From the NCBI RefSeq assembly GCF_000212355.1, contig NC_015496.1, positions 2,306,501 through 2,370,500 on the forward strand: a stretch of DNA of 64,000 nucleotides, written 5' to 3'. The notes below the pieces were generated by a model that saw only the letters and a program-made list of their open reading frames with translations, was not told where the DNA came from and did no database searches. Below are positions 8,573 to 17,052 of the stretch, piece after piece. The stretch is from Dokdonia sp. 4H-3-7-5 (GTDB lineage: Bacteria; Bacteroidota; Bacteroidia; Flavobacteriales; Flavobacteriaceae). Every line of letters begins with the position of its first letter. Within the stretch, counting starts at the first letter, position 1. The position numbers and the translations under genes were made by a program.

Positions 8573-9736
8573 ATGAAAAGCATCGGTTTTATACCCCTGC
8601 GTAAAGGCTCAAAATGCATTCCAGGTAAAAACAAAAAGAAACTTCTCGGTCGCCCACTATTCTGCTGGGTCTTAGGTGAAGCGATTGCTTCACGTCTTGA
8701 TACTATCTATATTTATACGGACGATGAGGATATCATCGCTTTTGTAGAAAAAGAATATCACTGGACAGATAAAGTAAAAGCCGTACAACGTAGCGACGAG
8801 AGTGCAACAGATACTGCTTCTACAGAAATGGGGATGCAGGAGTTTGTAGCAGGTTTAAAAGAAGATTTTGATGTGCTTTGTTTACTCCAAGCAACATCAC
8901 CTTTTACCACTTCTCAAGATATAAATGCGTGCCTAGATGCAGTAGCGTCAGGTACAGATAATGATTCGGCTCTTACGGTGGTAAATACTCACCGATTCAC
9001 TTGGAATGCAGATGGAACTCCTCAAAATTATGATGTCTTCAGCCGACCGCGTAGGCAAGATTTTGATGGGTTACTTATTGAGAATGGAGCTTGCTATGTG
9101 ACCACGCGTGACGCTTTTCGCGAAAGCGGAAACAGAATTAGCGGTAAAATAGCTACGGTACACATGCCAGAGGATAGTCTTACAGAGATAGACACGCTGA
9201 CCGACTGGAAAATCGTGGAGGAATTGCTAGCCGCTCGTTTAAAAACGAAAAAGCAAAGTAACCGAATTACACATCTTATACTTGATGTGGATGGCGTGTT
9301 TACAGATGGCTGTATCTATTATGGTGCAGAGGGCGAACTGATGAAAAAGTTTGATATGCGCGATGGAATGGGACTTGAGATTTTGAGACAATATAATGTT
9401 GAGGTAATGGTGATGACGTCTGAAGATTCTCAAATAGTTGCCAGCCGAATGAAGAAATTAAAAATTAAAGACGTGTTTTCAGGAGTGAAAGACAAGTATA
9501 GTCTACTTTCTAGAATTGCTACAGATCGTGGGATTGATTTTTCTGAAATAGCATATATAGGTGATGATGTGAATGATCTTGCAAACATTTGTGCAGCAGG
9601 ATGGTCACTTACACCTGCAAATGCGACGATGCCTATCAAGAACCACGCAGATATCATATTACAAAACAATAGCGCAGAAGGAGCGATACGCGAGGCCTGT
9701 GACTTTATTATAAAATATAACAACCGATATGAGTAA
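8573..9736 (+). CDS. neuA: Bifunctional CMP-sialic (nonulosonic) acid synthetase / HAD phosphatase
   Basis: The N-terminal half (about 1-225) is an acylneuraminate cytidylyltransferase: FIPLRKGSKCIPGKN at 6-20 is the CTP-binding loop, LLQATSPF at 104-111 the sugar-binding strand, and NGACYVTTRDAF follows at 171-182. The C-terminal half (about 233-387) is a KdsC-type HAD phosphatase with nucleophile motif LDVDGVFTDG at 237-246 (Asp238, Asp240), Thr282, Lys307 and IGDDVND at 329-335. It would activate a nonulosonic acid with CTP and may dephosphorylate its 9-phosphate precursor. It is followed by neuB with an 8-base overlap. Sialic acid, Kdn and legionaminic acid cannot be told apart from sequence. 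Confidence 0.88.
   Translation: MKSIGFIPLRKGSKCIPGKNKKKLLGRPLFCWVLGEAIASRLDTIYIYTDDEDIIAFVEKEYHWTDKVKAVQRSDESATDTASTEMGMQEFVAGLKEDFDVLCLLQATSPFTTSQDINACLDAVASGTDNDSALTVVNTHRFTWNADGTPQNYDVFSRPRRQDFDGLLIENGACYVTTRDAFRESGNRISGKIATVHMPEDSLTEIDTLTDWKIVEELLAARLKTKKQSNRITHLILDVDGVFTDGCIYYGAEGELMKKFDMRDGMGLEILRQYNVEVMVMTSEDSQIVASRMKKLKIKDVFSGVKDKYSLLSRIATDRGIDFSEIAYIGDDVNDLANICAAGWSLTPANATMPIKNHADIILQNNSAEGAIREACDFIIKYNNRYE
9112..9128. repeat. Dispersed palindrome, variant with one extra T
   Basis: The left arm has four T (cgcttttcgcgaaagcg). It lies in the neuA-like domain and reads AFRES, residues 181-185. Confidence 0.8.
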
Positions 9737-10604
9737 TTACAAAACGCCTTATACAATAGCAGAAATAGGCGGAAACCATAAAGGCGATATGGAAATCGCA
9801 AAGGAAATGATTAAAGTAGCGGCTATCTTCTGTAATGTAGATGCCGTAAAATTCCAGAAGCGACACAACATAGAACTTCTTACCAAAGAACAATATGAAG
9901 CACCACATCCTAATCCTGTAAATTCTTATGGAGACTCTTATGGAGCGCATAGAGAGTTTCTAGAATTTGATGTGAATCAGCACGCAGAACTTAAAAAGTA
10001 TTGTGAGGAGTTAGACATTACCTATGCAACTTCGGTTTGGGATACAACGAGTGCAAAGGAAATAGCAGGCCTTCATCCAGAGTTTATAAAAATACCTAGT
10101 GCTTGTAATAACCATTACGAAATGCTAGGGTGGTTATGCGAGAATTACAAAGGAGAGATTCACTGCTCTACTGGGATGACTACTAGAGATGAGATCGAGG
10201 AGCTAGTACAGTTTTTTGAAAAGCATAACAGAGGTAAAGACTTAGTGCTTTATAACTGTACATCTGGATATCCAGTGCCATTTCCAGATGTATGTTTGCT
10301 GGATATTAAAACACTTATAGAGAAGTATGGCGATCGTGTAAAGCACATCGGGTTTTCTGGTCACCATCTAGGTATTGCAGTAGATGTTGCTGCCTATACA
10401 CTTGGGGCAAACATTGTAGAACGCCACTATACACTAGATCGTACTTGGAAAGGTACAGATCACAGTGCATCACTGGAACCAGCAGGAATGAGGAAGCTTT
10501 CTAGAGATTTAAAAGCGGTATATCAAGCATTAGATTATAAAGCAACAGATATTTTGCCTATCGAGCAAGTACAGCGAGATAAGTTAAAGTATAGAAAGGC
10601 TTAG
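9729..10604 (+). CDS. neuB: N-acetylneuraminate/nonulosonic acid synthase family protein, no SAF domain
   Basis: A TIM-barrel enzyme that condenses phosphoenolpyruvate with a hexosamine or hexose (or its 6-phosphate). Visible motifs: AEIGGNHKGD at 11-20, KFQKR at 41-45, KIPSACNNHYEML at 121-133, STGMTT at 147-152, SGYPVP at 179-184, GFSGHH at 208-213, ERHYTLD at 231-237 and DHSASLEP at 244-251. At 291 residues it ends just after the barrel, so the C-terminal SAF (antifreeze-like) domain of classical bacterial NeuB (about 340 residues or more) is missing. It overlaps the neuA stop by 8 bases. No epimerase such as NeuC is in the window. Confidence 0.85.
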   Translation: MSNYKTPYTIAEIGGNHKGDMEIAKEMIKVAAIFCNVDAVKFQKRHNIELLTKEQYEAPHPNPVNSYGDSYGAHREFLEFDVNQHAELKKYCEELDITYATSVWDTTSAKEIAGLHPEFIKIPSACNNHYEMLGWLCENYKGEIHCSTGMTTRDEIEELVQFFEKHNRGKDLVLYNCTSGYPVPFPDVCLLDIKTLIEKYGDRVKHIGFSGHHLGIAVDVAAYTLGANIVERHYTLDRTWKGTDHSASLEPAGMRKLSRDLKAVYQALDYKATDILPIEQVQRDKLKYRKA

Positions 10605-10662
10605 AAGATAATAGGGGAAAGCGCTAGTCTTTTATGCGATTGCTTACTAAAAATTGATGCAG

Positions 10663-10767
10663 TCATTTCGACAGAGCGAAGCGACGAGAAATCTCATCAG
10701 AGTAAGCGATGTATTTTGAGCTTTTTGCGTGAGCTTGATAATGTGATTTCTCCTTTCGTCGAAATGA
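10663..10767. repeat. Intergenic inverted-repeat element, copy 1
   Basis: The ends are complementary: tcatttcgac at 10663-10672 pairs with gtcgaaatga at 10758-10767, and gagaaatc at 10686-10693 with gatttctc at 10745-10752. The unit shares the 20-mer gaaatctcatcagagtaagc with copy 2. Elements with TTTCGAC...GAGAAATC ends are common between genes in Bacteroidetes, from memory. Confidence 0.8.
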
Positions 10768-10965
10768 TAGTTTATGAATGGCCTAAGTAAGTTTTGTGTA
10801 AAAAATGATGTGAGTGGAGGGATAAGTAAAATAGGGCTAGCATGAGTATTATGAAATTTAATATTTCACAAATACTCAATATATTAGGTAAGACAATTGC
10901 TCCTTTATTTTGCGCCGCAACGAGGGATATTTTTAGCAAAGCTTAATTGAGCCTAGACTTTTTTG

Positions 10966-10996
10966 GTTACTTTTTTTGGCAATGAAAAAAAGTAAC
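10966..10996. repeat. Strong hairpin of a second dispersed intergenic repeat
   Basis: gttacttttttt at 10966-10977 pairs perfectly with aaaaaaagtaac at 10985-10996 around a 7-base loop. The flanking gcctagacttttttg text resembles a repeat I recall between genes in other flavobacteria. It could act as a terminator on either strand. Confidence 0.6.
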
Positions 10997-11044
10997 AATG
11001 GAGATTGAAAAGAACTAATAGTTGATTTTGATTACTATTTAAAA

Positions 11045-11141
11045 CTAGAAATCTCATCAGAGTAAGCAGAGAAGAGTAAGCAGTGTATTTGATCTTTTTA
11101 CGTGAGCTTGATAATGCGATTTCTCCTTAGGTCGAAACGAC
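11045..11141. repeat. Intergenic inverted-repeat element, copy 2 (degenerate)
   Basis: It repeats gaaatctcatcagagtaag of copy 1, then cgtgagcttgataatg and gatttctcct, ending gtcgaaacgac. The left end lacks the tcatttcgac arm and contains a short duplication (agagaagagtaagcag), so it is a truncated copy in the same orientation. Confidence 0.7.
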
Positions 11142-11194
11142 AAAAGGCTAGAGCAAAGAGAAACCTTATTACAGTAAGTAGCTGTATATGAAAT

Positions 11195-12601
11195 ATGATT
11201 AAAAAAAATAAAGTTTTCATTCTTTTTCCAGACGGCGTAGGTCTACGCAACTTTGCTTTTACTAAGTTCAAAGAAGTAGGAGAGGCCCAAGGATTTGACA
11301 TCACTTACTGGAATAACACCATATTTTCGTTAGAAAAGGAATTGGGTTATAAAGAAGTGAAGATTGAGAACACAAAGATTCACCCCAAAACACCTACACT
11401 TAGTCACGCAAGAAAGAGGGTAGAACTAGCGCTTTCGCGAAAGCGTGAAAAAGATAATGTCTATCCTACCTATCGTTTTCCATTGCAGTGGAATAGTATA
11501 AAGAAAGCCTTAAAAAGTGCTTTTGTAAAGTATCACGAAACGTTTAGTGCCACACCAAAGGGATGGCAACGAATAATGAACCAAATGCAAGCTGCCGAAC
11601 GATCTACTGTTCGCTACCAGGAGCTTAAAGCACAACTAAAAGAACACCGTCCAGACATTGTTTTTTGTACCACACAGCGAGCTACACAGGCCATTGCACC
11701 TTTGCTCGCGGCGCAGGATCTTGGAATCAAAACGGCGTGCTGGATATATAGTTGGGACAACCTGCCTAAGGGAATGACCACGGTAGAGACAGATTATTAC
11801 TTTGTATGGTCTGACCTTATGAAAGGGCAGCTCTTACAGTACTACCCAAAAACCAGAGAAGAGCAGATATTTGTTACAGGAACACCACAATTTGAACCAC
11901 ATTATGATAGTAGTATTTTGCTTTCCCGAGAGCAATTTTGTCTAGAGCACAATCTTAGTGAAGAGACACGATACATTTGCTTCTCTGGGGACGATCAAAC
12001 CACGTCACCACTAGATCAATATTATCTAGAAGACACGGCAATTGCTGTGCGAAAATTGAGAGAAGAAGGTGAAGATGTAGCCATTATATATAGAAAAGTA
12101 CCTATTGACTTTTCTGGTAGATATGATGAGGTATTGGCTACTTATAAGGATGTCATTATACCTATAAACCCTTTGTGGAAACCAATGGGCTCACAATGGA
12201 ATCAAGTGATGCCTACCAAAGAAGATTTTGCTTTATTAGTAAATACCTGTCACCACTGCGAGCTGGTTGTAAATATATGCTCGAGTATGGTGTTTGATTT
12301 TGTGGCTCACGATAGGCCTACAATCTATCCAAACTATGAGCAGCCACAACTTAAAAAGGGAATACGTGATATAGGACAGAACTATAAATATGTACATTTT
12401 CGATCTATGCCAGATTATGATACAAGTGTCACTTGGGCAATGAATAAAGAAGATATTTATGATGGAATTAAAGGCTTACTTAATGGTAGTCTTAACCCAG
12501 TGCCTATTACAAAAAGATGGTTTGGGATTGTAAATAAACCAGAACAACCTGAGAAAGCTAGTGAGCGTATTTGGGAGGGGATACATCAAATCTTAGAGTA
12601 A
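11195..12601 (+). CDS. Polysaccharide-cluster protein of unknown function, GT-B-like
   Basis: I cannot assign a family with confidence. The 468-residue soluble protein opens with a Rossmann-like strand (VFILFPDGVGLRNFAF) and has DIVFCTTQRATQAI near 155-170, VTGTPQFEPH near 225, ICFSGDDQTTSPLD near 265 and a C-terminal VVNICSSMVFDFVAHDRPTI region. This plan recalls GT-B enzymes such as CDP-glycerol glycerophosphotransferases, so a glycosyl or polyol-phosphate transferase is the best guess. It follows a repeat-rich gap and abuts the MBOAT gene with no spacer. LSRKR at 80-84 is palindrome-encoded. Confidence 0.6.
   Translation: MIKKNKVFILFPDGVGLRNFAFTKFKEVGEAQGFDITYWNNTIFSLEKELGYKEVKIENTKIHPKTPTLSHARKRVELALSRKREKDNVYPTYRFPLQWNSIKKALKSAFVKYHETFSATPKGWQRIMNQMQAAERSTVRYQELKAQLKEHRPDIVFCTTQRATQAIAPLLAAQDLGIKTACWIYSWDNLPKGMTTVETDYYFVWSDLMKGQLLQYYPKTREEQIFVTGTPQFEPHYDSSILLSREQFCLEHNLSEETRYICFSGDDQTTSPLDQYYLEDTAIAVRKLREEGEDVAIIYRKVPIDFSGRYDEVLATYKDVIIPINPLWKPMGSQWNQVMPTKEDFALLVNTCHHCELVVNICSSMVFDFVAHDRPTIYPNYEQPQLKKGIRDIGQNYKYVHFRSMPDYDTSVTWAMNKEDIYDGIKGLLNGSLNPVPITKRWFGIVNKPEQPEKASERIWEGIHQILE
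11430..11445. repeat. Dispersed palindrome CGCTTTCGCGAAAGCG, exact copy
   Basis: Exact copy inside the GT-B-like gene, here in a different frame, read as LSRKR. Confidence 0.95.
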
Positions 12602-14035
12602 ATGCTTTTTAATTCATTAGAATATCTCGTCTTTCTGCCATTAGTCTTTGTAGTCTATTGGTTTGGCCTCAAAAAAAGTCTGAAGGGGCAAAACTTTTTT
12701 ATTCTCTTAGTAAGCTATGTGTTTTATGGATGGTGGGATTGGAGGTTTCTTGCGCTTATAGCCTTCAGCACACTTGTAGATTATATGGTAGGATTAAAAA
12801 TCCAAAATAGTGATTCTAAGAAAAATAGAAAGCTACTTCTCGGCATCTCTTTAGCTGTGAATTTAGGGTTGCTAGGCTTTTTTAAATACTATAATTTCTT
12901 TGTTGATAGTTGGGTAGAAGCTTTTGATGCAATAGGCATAACATTGCACACTAGTACCTTACGAATTATCTTACCTGTGGGGATTTCATTTTATACATTT
13001 CAAACGTTAAGTTATACGATAGATGTATATCGTAAGAAGCTAACAGCAACTCCTGATTTTATAAATTTTGCTGCGTATGTAGCATTTTTTCCACAGCTCG
13101 TGGCGGGTCCTATAGAAAGGGCATCTAACCTACTTCCGCAGTTTGCAGAGAAGCGAACTTTTGATGAGGAAAAAGCAATCTCAGGTATTAATCTTATTAT
13201 CTGGGGTCTGTTTCAAAAAGTGGTAATTGCTGATAGTTGTGCTCCTTATGTGAATGCAATATTTGACAACTACGAGAGTATGAATTCCCTTAGTCTTTTA
13301 CTGGGAGCTTTTTACTTTGCTTTTCAGATTTACGGAGATTTTGCGGGGTATTCAAACATTGCAATTGGTTCAGCGCGGTTATTAGGTTTTGACCTTATGC
13401 GTAATTTTAATTATCCGTACTTCTCAAGAGATATTGCCGAGTTTTGGAGGAGATGGCATATTTCTTTATCTACTTGGTTCCGAGATTATCTTTATATCCC
13501 ATTAGGAGGTTCAAGAGGATCCAAGTCTAACCAACTTCGCAATGTATTAATCATTTTCATTGTTAGCGGATTCTGGCACGGGGCAAATTGGACGTTCATC
13601 TTTTGGGGAGCACTTCATGCCTTATTTTTCATACCAGTTTTGCTATTCAACGTTAATCGCAAGAACTTAGATCAAGTTGCTGCAAATCGATTGCTACCCA
13701 ATATCAAAGAACTAGGTCAAATGCTGTTTACTTTTATACTTGCCTGTTTTGCTTGGATATTTTTTAGAGCAAGTTCTGTAAGTACTGCGTTTGCTTATGT
13801 TGAAAGGATTTTTACAAATATGACCTTTACATTAGAGTACTTAAACATAGAGCGATATAATGTAGAGATGATATTGATTTTAGGTATTTTAATAGGTATA
13901 GAATGGTTTAATAGAACTCAAGAACATCCATTTCAAGGAAGATTTAAATGGGTGAAGCTTACCGCGGTTATCATAATGTTGCTCACACTTGGTGTTTATT
14001 CTAACCATAACGACTTTATTTATTTTCAGTTTTAA
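12602..14035 (+). CDS. MBOAT-family O-acyltransferase (AlgI-like)
   Basis: Polytopic membrane protein of 477 residues that would move acetyl groups across the membrane for O-acetylation of the polysaccharide. Hydrophobic helices run throughout. Hallmarks: PQLVAGPIER at 164-173, IYGDFAGYS at 243-251, FWRRWHISLSTWFRDYLYIP at 281-300, and the conserved histidine H327 in SGFWHGANW at 322-330. The start ATG follows the previous stop directly, and the stop overlaps the next start by one base. The next two genes encode SGNH-like proteins, which fits the AlgI/AlgJ-X or PatA/PatB pairing. Confidence 0.92.
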   Translation: MLFNSLEYLVFLPLVFVVYWFGLKKSLKGQNFFILLVSYVFYGWWDWRFLALIAFSTLVDYMVGLKIQNSDSKKNRKLLLGISLAVNLGLLGFFKYYNFFVDSWVEAFDAIGITLHTSTLRIILPVGISFYTFQTLSYTIDVYRKKLTATPDFINFAAYVAFFPQLVAGPIERASNLLPQFAEKRTFDEEKAISGINLIIWGLFQKVVIADSCAPYVNAIFDNYESMNSLSLLLGAFYFAFQIYGDFAGYSNIAIGSARLLGFDLMRNFNYPYFSRDIAEFWRRWHISLSTWFRDYLYIPLGGSRGSKSNQLRNVLIIFIVSGFWHGANWTFIFWGALHALFFIPVLLFNVNRKNLDQVAANRLLPNIKELGQMLFTFILACFAWIFFRASSVSTAFAYVERIFTNMTFTLEYLNIERYNVEMILILGILIGIEWFNRTQEHPFQGRFKWVKLTAVIIMLLTLGVYSNHNDFIYFQF

Positions 14036-14904
14036 TGAAAAAATTTGTTAGGCATATAGCAATCATTTTAATCTTGATCATCAGCATAAGCTATGTTCTT
14101 GATATATGTTACACCTATGCTTTTGATAATGATCATCCTCGTAATAAAGTCCAGCTTACAGCAAATCTTTCTAATACTCATATTGATTTTATTTTCTTAG
14201 GAAGTTCAAGGGTTGATAATCATATAGATTGTGATTTGGTCAAAGAGTTAACGGGTAAGTCTTGCCTTAACTTGGGCTTACAAGGATCAAGGATTAATGA
14301 TGGTAAAGCATTAGCTGAGCTACTAGAATCAAATAACGTTACTTATGAGAAAATATTAATGCAAGTGGATTACATCTTTAACTATCATAATTATTCTCCA
14401 TCGTTTATTGCAAGCATTGTTCCTTACGTTAATAAAAATGGATTTCCAAAGGGTTTGAAAGAAGATCTAGACTTGCCAGTAAGTTACAAAATGCCATTTG
14501 CTAGGTATGCATATAATGATAAACTCGCCGGATTAAGAGAGGTTATATTGCAATATGCTGGTAAAGAATCAAGGGTTGATCTCAAAAATGGTTTCAATCC
14601 TTTAGAAGGTGTTGGTACTAAAATAAGTGGCAAATTTCCAAATATCATATCAACAAGCAATAATAACTTAGATAGTCTAGTAGACCTGAGCGAGAAGGTT
14701 ATACTGTTTACTGCTCCTTACTGTAAGAATACAATAAACAGAGATAAATTTATGGGAGATTTAATGGGAAGGTATCCTCAATTAAATAACTTCATTGATA
14801 TATTTGATGAGCGGGAACATTTTTATGCAAACTGCGGTCACCTTAACTCCCAAGGCGCTAAGGAGTTTACAAAAATACTTGTCAAAGAAGTTCTTTTGAG
14901 GTGA
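14035..14904 (+). CDS. Membrane-anchored SGNH-like protein, probable O-acetylation partner
   Basis: A 289-residue protein with one N-terminal membrane helix (about 5-25), so the rest faces the periplasm. FLGSSRV at 54-60 matches block I of SGNH hydrolases with a candidate nucleophile serine, and CGHLNSQGA with H269 matches block V. The usual Asp three residues before the histidine is Asn266. It directly follows the MBOAT gene, so it likely transfers or positions acetyl groups on the glycan. About half its residues match the next protein, from which it is separated by 133 bases. The family assignment is inferred. Confidence 0.65.
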   Translation: MKKFVRHIAIILILIISISYVLDICYTYAFDNDHPRNKVQLTANLSNTHIDFIFLGSSRVDNHIDCDLVKELTGKSCLNLGLQGSRINDGKALAELLESNNVTYEKILMQVDYIFNYHNYSPSFIASIVPYVNKNGFPKGLKEDLDLPVSYKMPFARYAYNDKLAGLREVILQYAGKESRVDLKNGFNPLEGVGTKISGKFPNIISTSNNNLDSLVDLSEKVILFTAPYCKNTINRDKFMGDLMGRYPQLNNFIDIFDEREHFYANCGHLNSQGAKEFTKILVKEVLLR

Positions 14905-15037
14905 TGTTTAAAGTGCTAGAATCCCTGAATTACACTTAACTTAAAAGGTTATTTTAGTAATAGGAGAGGGCTACAAGAATTTTATTCTAATGCCGATTAT
15001 CAAGTATTCAAAGTAACACTGTCCATTTACAACATTA

Positions 15038-15910
15038 ATGAAACGTTTTTTTACATACATTATAATTATTGTGGCTCTAGTTTTAGTGATAGCATTTACA
15101 CTTGATTTGCTTTATTCTACTGTGTATGTTAATGATAAGCCTCGTAACAAAGTACAGCTAGTTGCAAACTTAACAAACACACATATTGATTATATTTTTC
15201 TCGGTAGTTCTCGGGTTGAAAATCATATAGATTGTGATCAAATAGAAAAACTAACTGGTAAGTCGTGTATTAATCTAGGACTTCAAGGTGGTAGATTAAA
15301 AGATTATAAGGTGCTTGCTTATTTATTGAAGAATAATAGAGTTACTTATGAGAAGATTTTTGTTCAAGTAGATTATAGTTATAATTTCGATAATTACTCA
15401 CCTCTTTTCTTAGCTCAAATTGGACCATTTGTGAATAGAAATAATTTCCCTGAATTGCTGAAAGAAGAATTACAAAAAGAAGTAAATAGTAAAATGCCTT
15501 TTGTGCGTTACGCTTTAAATGAGAAGGCTATCGGGTTTAGAGAAACTTTGTCACAGTTTTTTGAGAAAGGTGTAAAAGTAGATTTACAAAATGGATTTGT
15601 TCCATTAGAAGGACTGGGTACTGCAATTAGTGGACATTTTCCAGATTCTGTAAATTATCCAAACCTAGTCCTAGAAGAAATCATCACTTTAGATCCTGAT
15701 AGCACAATATTATTTGCAGCACCTTATTGTAATAGTTCAAAGACAAGAAATGATTTTATGTCCTCACTACAAATTAAATACCCTAGCTTGCATAACTATA
15801 TTGACATTTTCGATAATGTTGAAGGTATGAGTGTAAATTGCGGACATCTAAATGCTAATGGAGCTCAAGTATTTACTGGTATTCTAACTAAAGATATTCT
15901 TTTAGACTAA
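15038..15910 (+). CDS. Membrane-anchored SGNH-like protein, tandem paralogue
   Basis: A 290-residue paralogue of the preceding gene, sharing RNKVQL, ANL(S/T)NTHID, FLGSSRV(54-60)xNHIDCD, LTGKSC, NLGLQG and the C-terminal NCGHLN with H270. The N-terminal helix (about 5-25) is again followed by a periplasmic domain. The Asp of the block V dyad is again Asn (N267), so the change is shared and not a one-off mutation. Two copies behind one MBOAT gene suggest two acceptor positions or sugars. The stop overlaps the next start by one base. Confidence 0.65.
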   Translation: MKRFFTYIIIIVALVLVIAFTLDLLYSTVYVNDKPRNKVQLVANLTNTHIDYIFLGSSRVENHIDCDQIEKLTGKSCINLGLQGGRLKDYKVLAYLLKNNRVTYEKIFVQVDYSYNFDNYSPLFLAQIGPFVNRNNFPELLKEELQKEVNSKMPFVRYALNEKAIGFRETLSQFFEKGVKVDLQNGFVPLEGLGTAISGHFPDSVNYPNLVLEEIITLDPDSTILFAAPYCNSSKTRNDFMSSLQIKYPSLHNYIDIFDNVEGMSVNCGHLNANGAQVFTGILTKDILLD

Positions 15911-17052
15911 TGCATATAGCCTATATAACTCCAGAGTATCCGCATACTAAACTAGGTAATTCTGGAGGTATGGGGACAAGTATGAAGAATCTTGTAACGG
16001 CTATCGTTGCTGAAGGACATCAAGTAAGCCTATTTGTTTATGGTCAAAAAACAGATGAAGTGTTTGATGAGGATGGAATAACTTTTCATGTTATAAAACA
16101 GAAGAGTTATGGGTATGGAGGTTTTTTTCTATACCGAAAAAATATTAGTCGTTATTTAAACCGATATTCAGATACTATAGATGTTATAGAAGCTCCTGAT
16201 TGGACGGGAATCACGGCTTTCATGAAGCTTAAGAAACCGTTGGTGATACGTTTTCACGGAAGTGATACTTATTTTTGTCATATCGAAGGACGTTTACAGA
16301 AGAAGAAGAATGCTTATTTTGAAAAACAAGCAGTCAAAAAAGCAATTGGTTTTATAGCTCCAACTACTTTTGCGGGTGAAAAAAGTATGGAACTCTTCAA
16401 CTTGCCTAAGGATAAATTGAAAATCATTCATTATGGTCTAGAATTAGAGAAATTTAATAATGCGGATCCAGGGACATATGAAAAGTATCGCATTCTTAAT
16501 ATAGGAACCTTGATAAGGAAAAAGGGCGTTTTCCAGCTTATAGAAGTCTTTAATAAATTGGTAGAGATAGAACCTAAGAGTACTTTGGTTTTTATAGGTG
16601 CAGATAGTGGTGATGTCCAAACAGGATCAATATCTACTTGGGAATTAATGAAAGATAAAATGACAGTAAAAGCTGCTGCTCGAATTTCTTATTTGGGTAA
16701 AATACCTTATGAGGAAGTACAAGGGCAAATCAAGAAAGCACATGTTTGTGTATTTCCATCGCTTGCAGAAACTCTGGGAATGGTAACCATAGAATCTATG
16801 GCATTAAAAAAGGCAGTGGTTAATACTGATATAGGTTGGGCACGAGATTTAATTGATCATGGTGTTAATGGTTTTATGCATCATCCAGATGATTTTAATG
16901 CCTATGTTCACACCATTAAAAATTTATTTGATGATCAAGAATTGGTAGAGAAAATAGGAGAAGCAGGTAGAGTAAAAACAGAAGAGCAGTTCGATATTAA
17001 TAAAACAGTTCATCAAAATATAGCGTATTATAAAAGTATTTGTTCCTTATGA
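15910..17052 (+). CDS. Glycosyltransferase family 4
   Basis: A 380-residue GT-B enzyme. ITPEYP and GGMGTSMKNL (19-28) form the acceptor-side loop seen in glycogen-synthase-like GT4 proteins. RFHGSDT at 114-120 and IGTLIRKKG at 198-206 open the donor domain, and LAETLGMVTIESMALKK at 285-301 contains the EX7E motif. NGFMHHPD follows near 320. It is predicted to add one sugar in the cytoplasm. The final codons overlap the next gene by 4 bases (ATGA). Confidence 0.9.
   Translation: MHIAYITPEYPHTKLGNSGGMGTSMKNLVTAIVAEGHQVSLFVYGQKTDEVFDEDGITFHVIKQKSYGYGGFFLYRKNISRYLNRYSDTIDVIEAPDWTGITAFMKLKKPLVIRFHGSDTYFCHIEGRLQKKKNAYFEKQAVKKAIGFIAPTTFAGEKSMELFNLPKDKLKIIHYGLELEKFNNADPGTYEKYRILNIGTLIRKKGVFQLIEVFNKLVEIEPKSTLVFIGADSGDVQTGSISTWELMKDKMTVKAAARISYLGKIPYEEVQGQIKKAHVCVFPSLAETLGMVTIESMALKKAVVNTDIGWARDLIDHGVNGFMHHPDDFNAYVHTIKNLFDDQELVEKIGEAGRVKTEEQFDINKTVHQNIAYYKSICSL

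Larger units (their letters stand above)
10605..11194. other. 590-base intergenic region made of dispersed repeats
   Basis: No convincing gene. It holds two related copies of an imperfect inverted-repeat element and a separate strong hairpin, listed individually. The rest shows nothing I can name. It separates neuB from the next polysaccharide gene and probably breaks transcription or marks an insertion boundary. Confidence 0.7.

Noticed and set aside
9430-9950. - strand open frames opposite neuA/neuB (123 and 80 residues)
   Set aside because: They overlap strongly supported genes and have no recognisable motifs.
17040-17048. TTG start three codons upstream of the GT2 gene
   Set aside because: The ATG at 17049 makes the ATGA stop-start overlap seen elsewhere in this operon.
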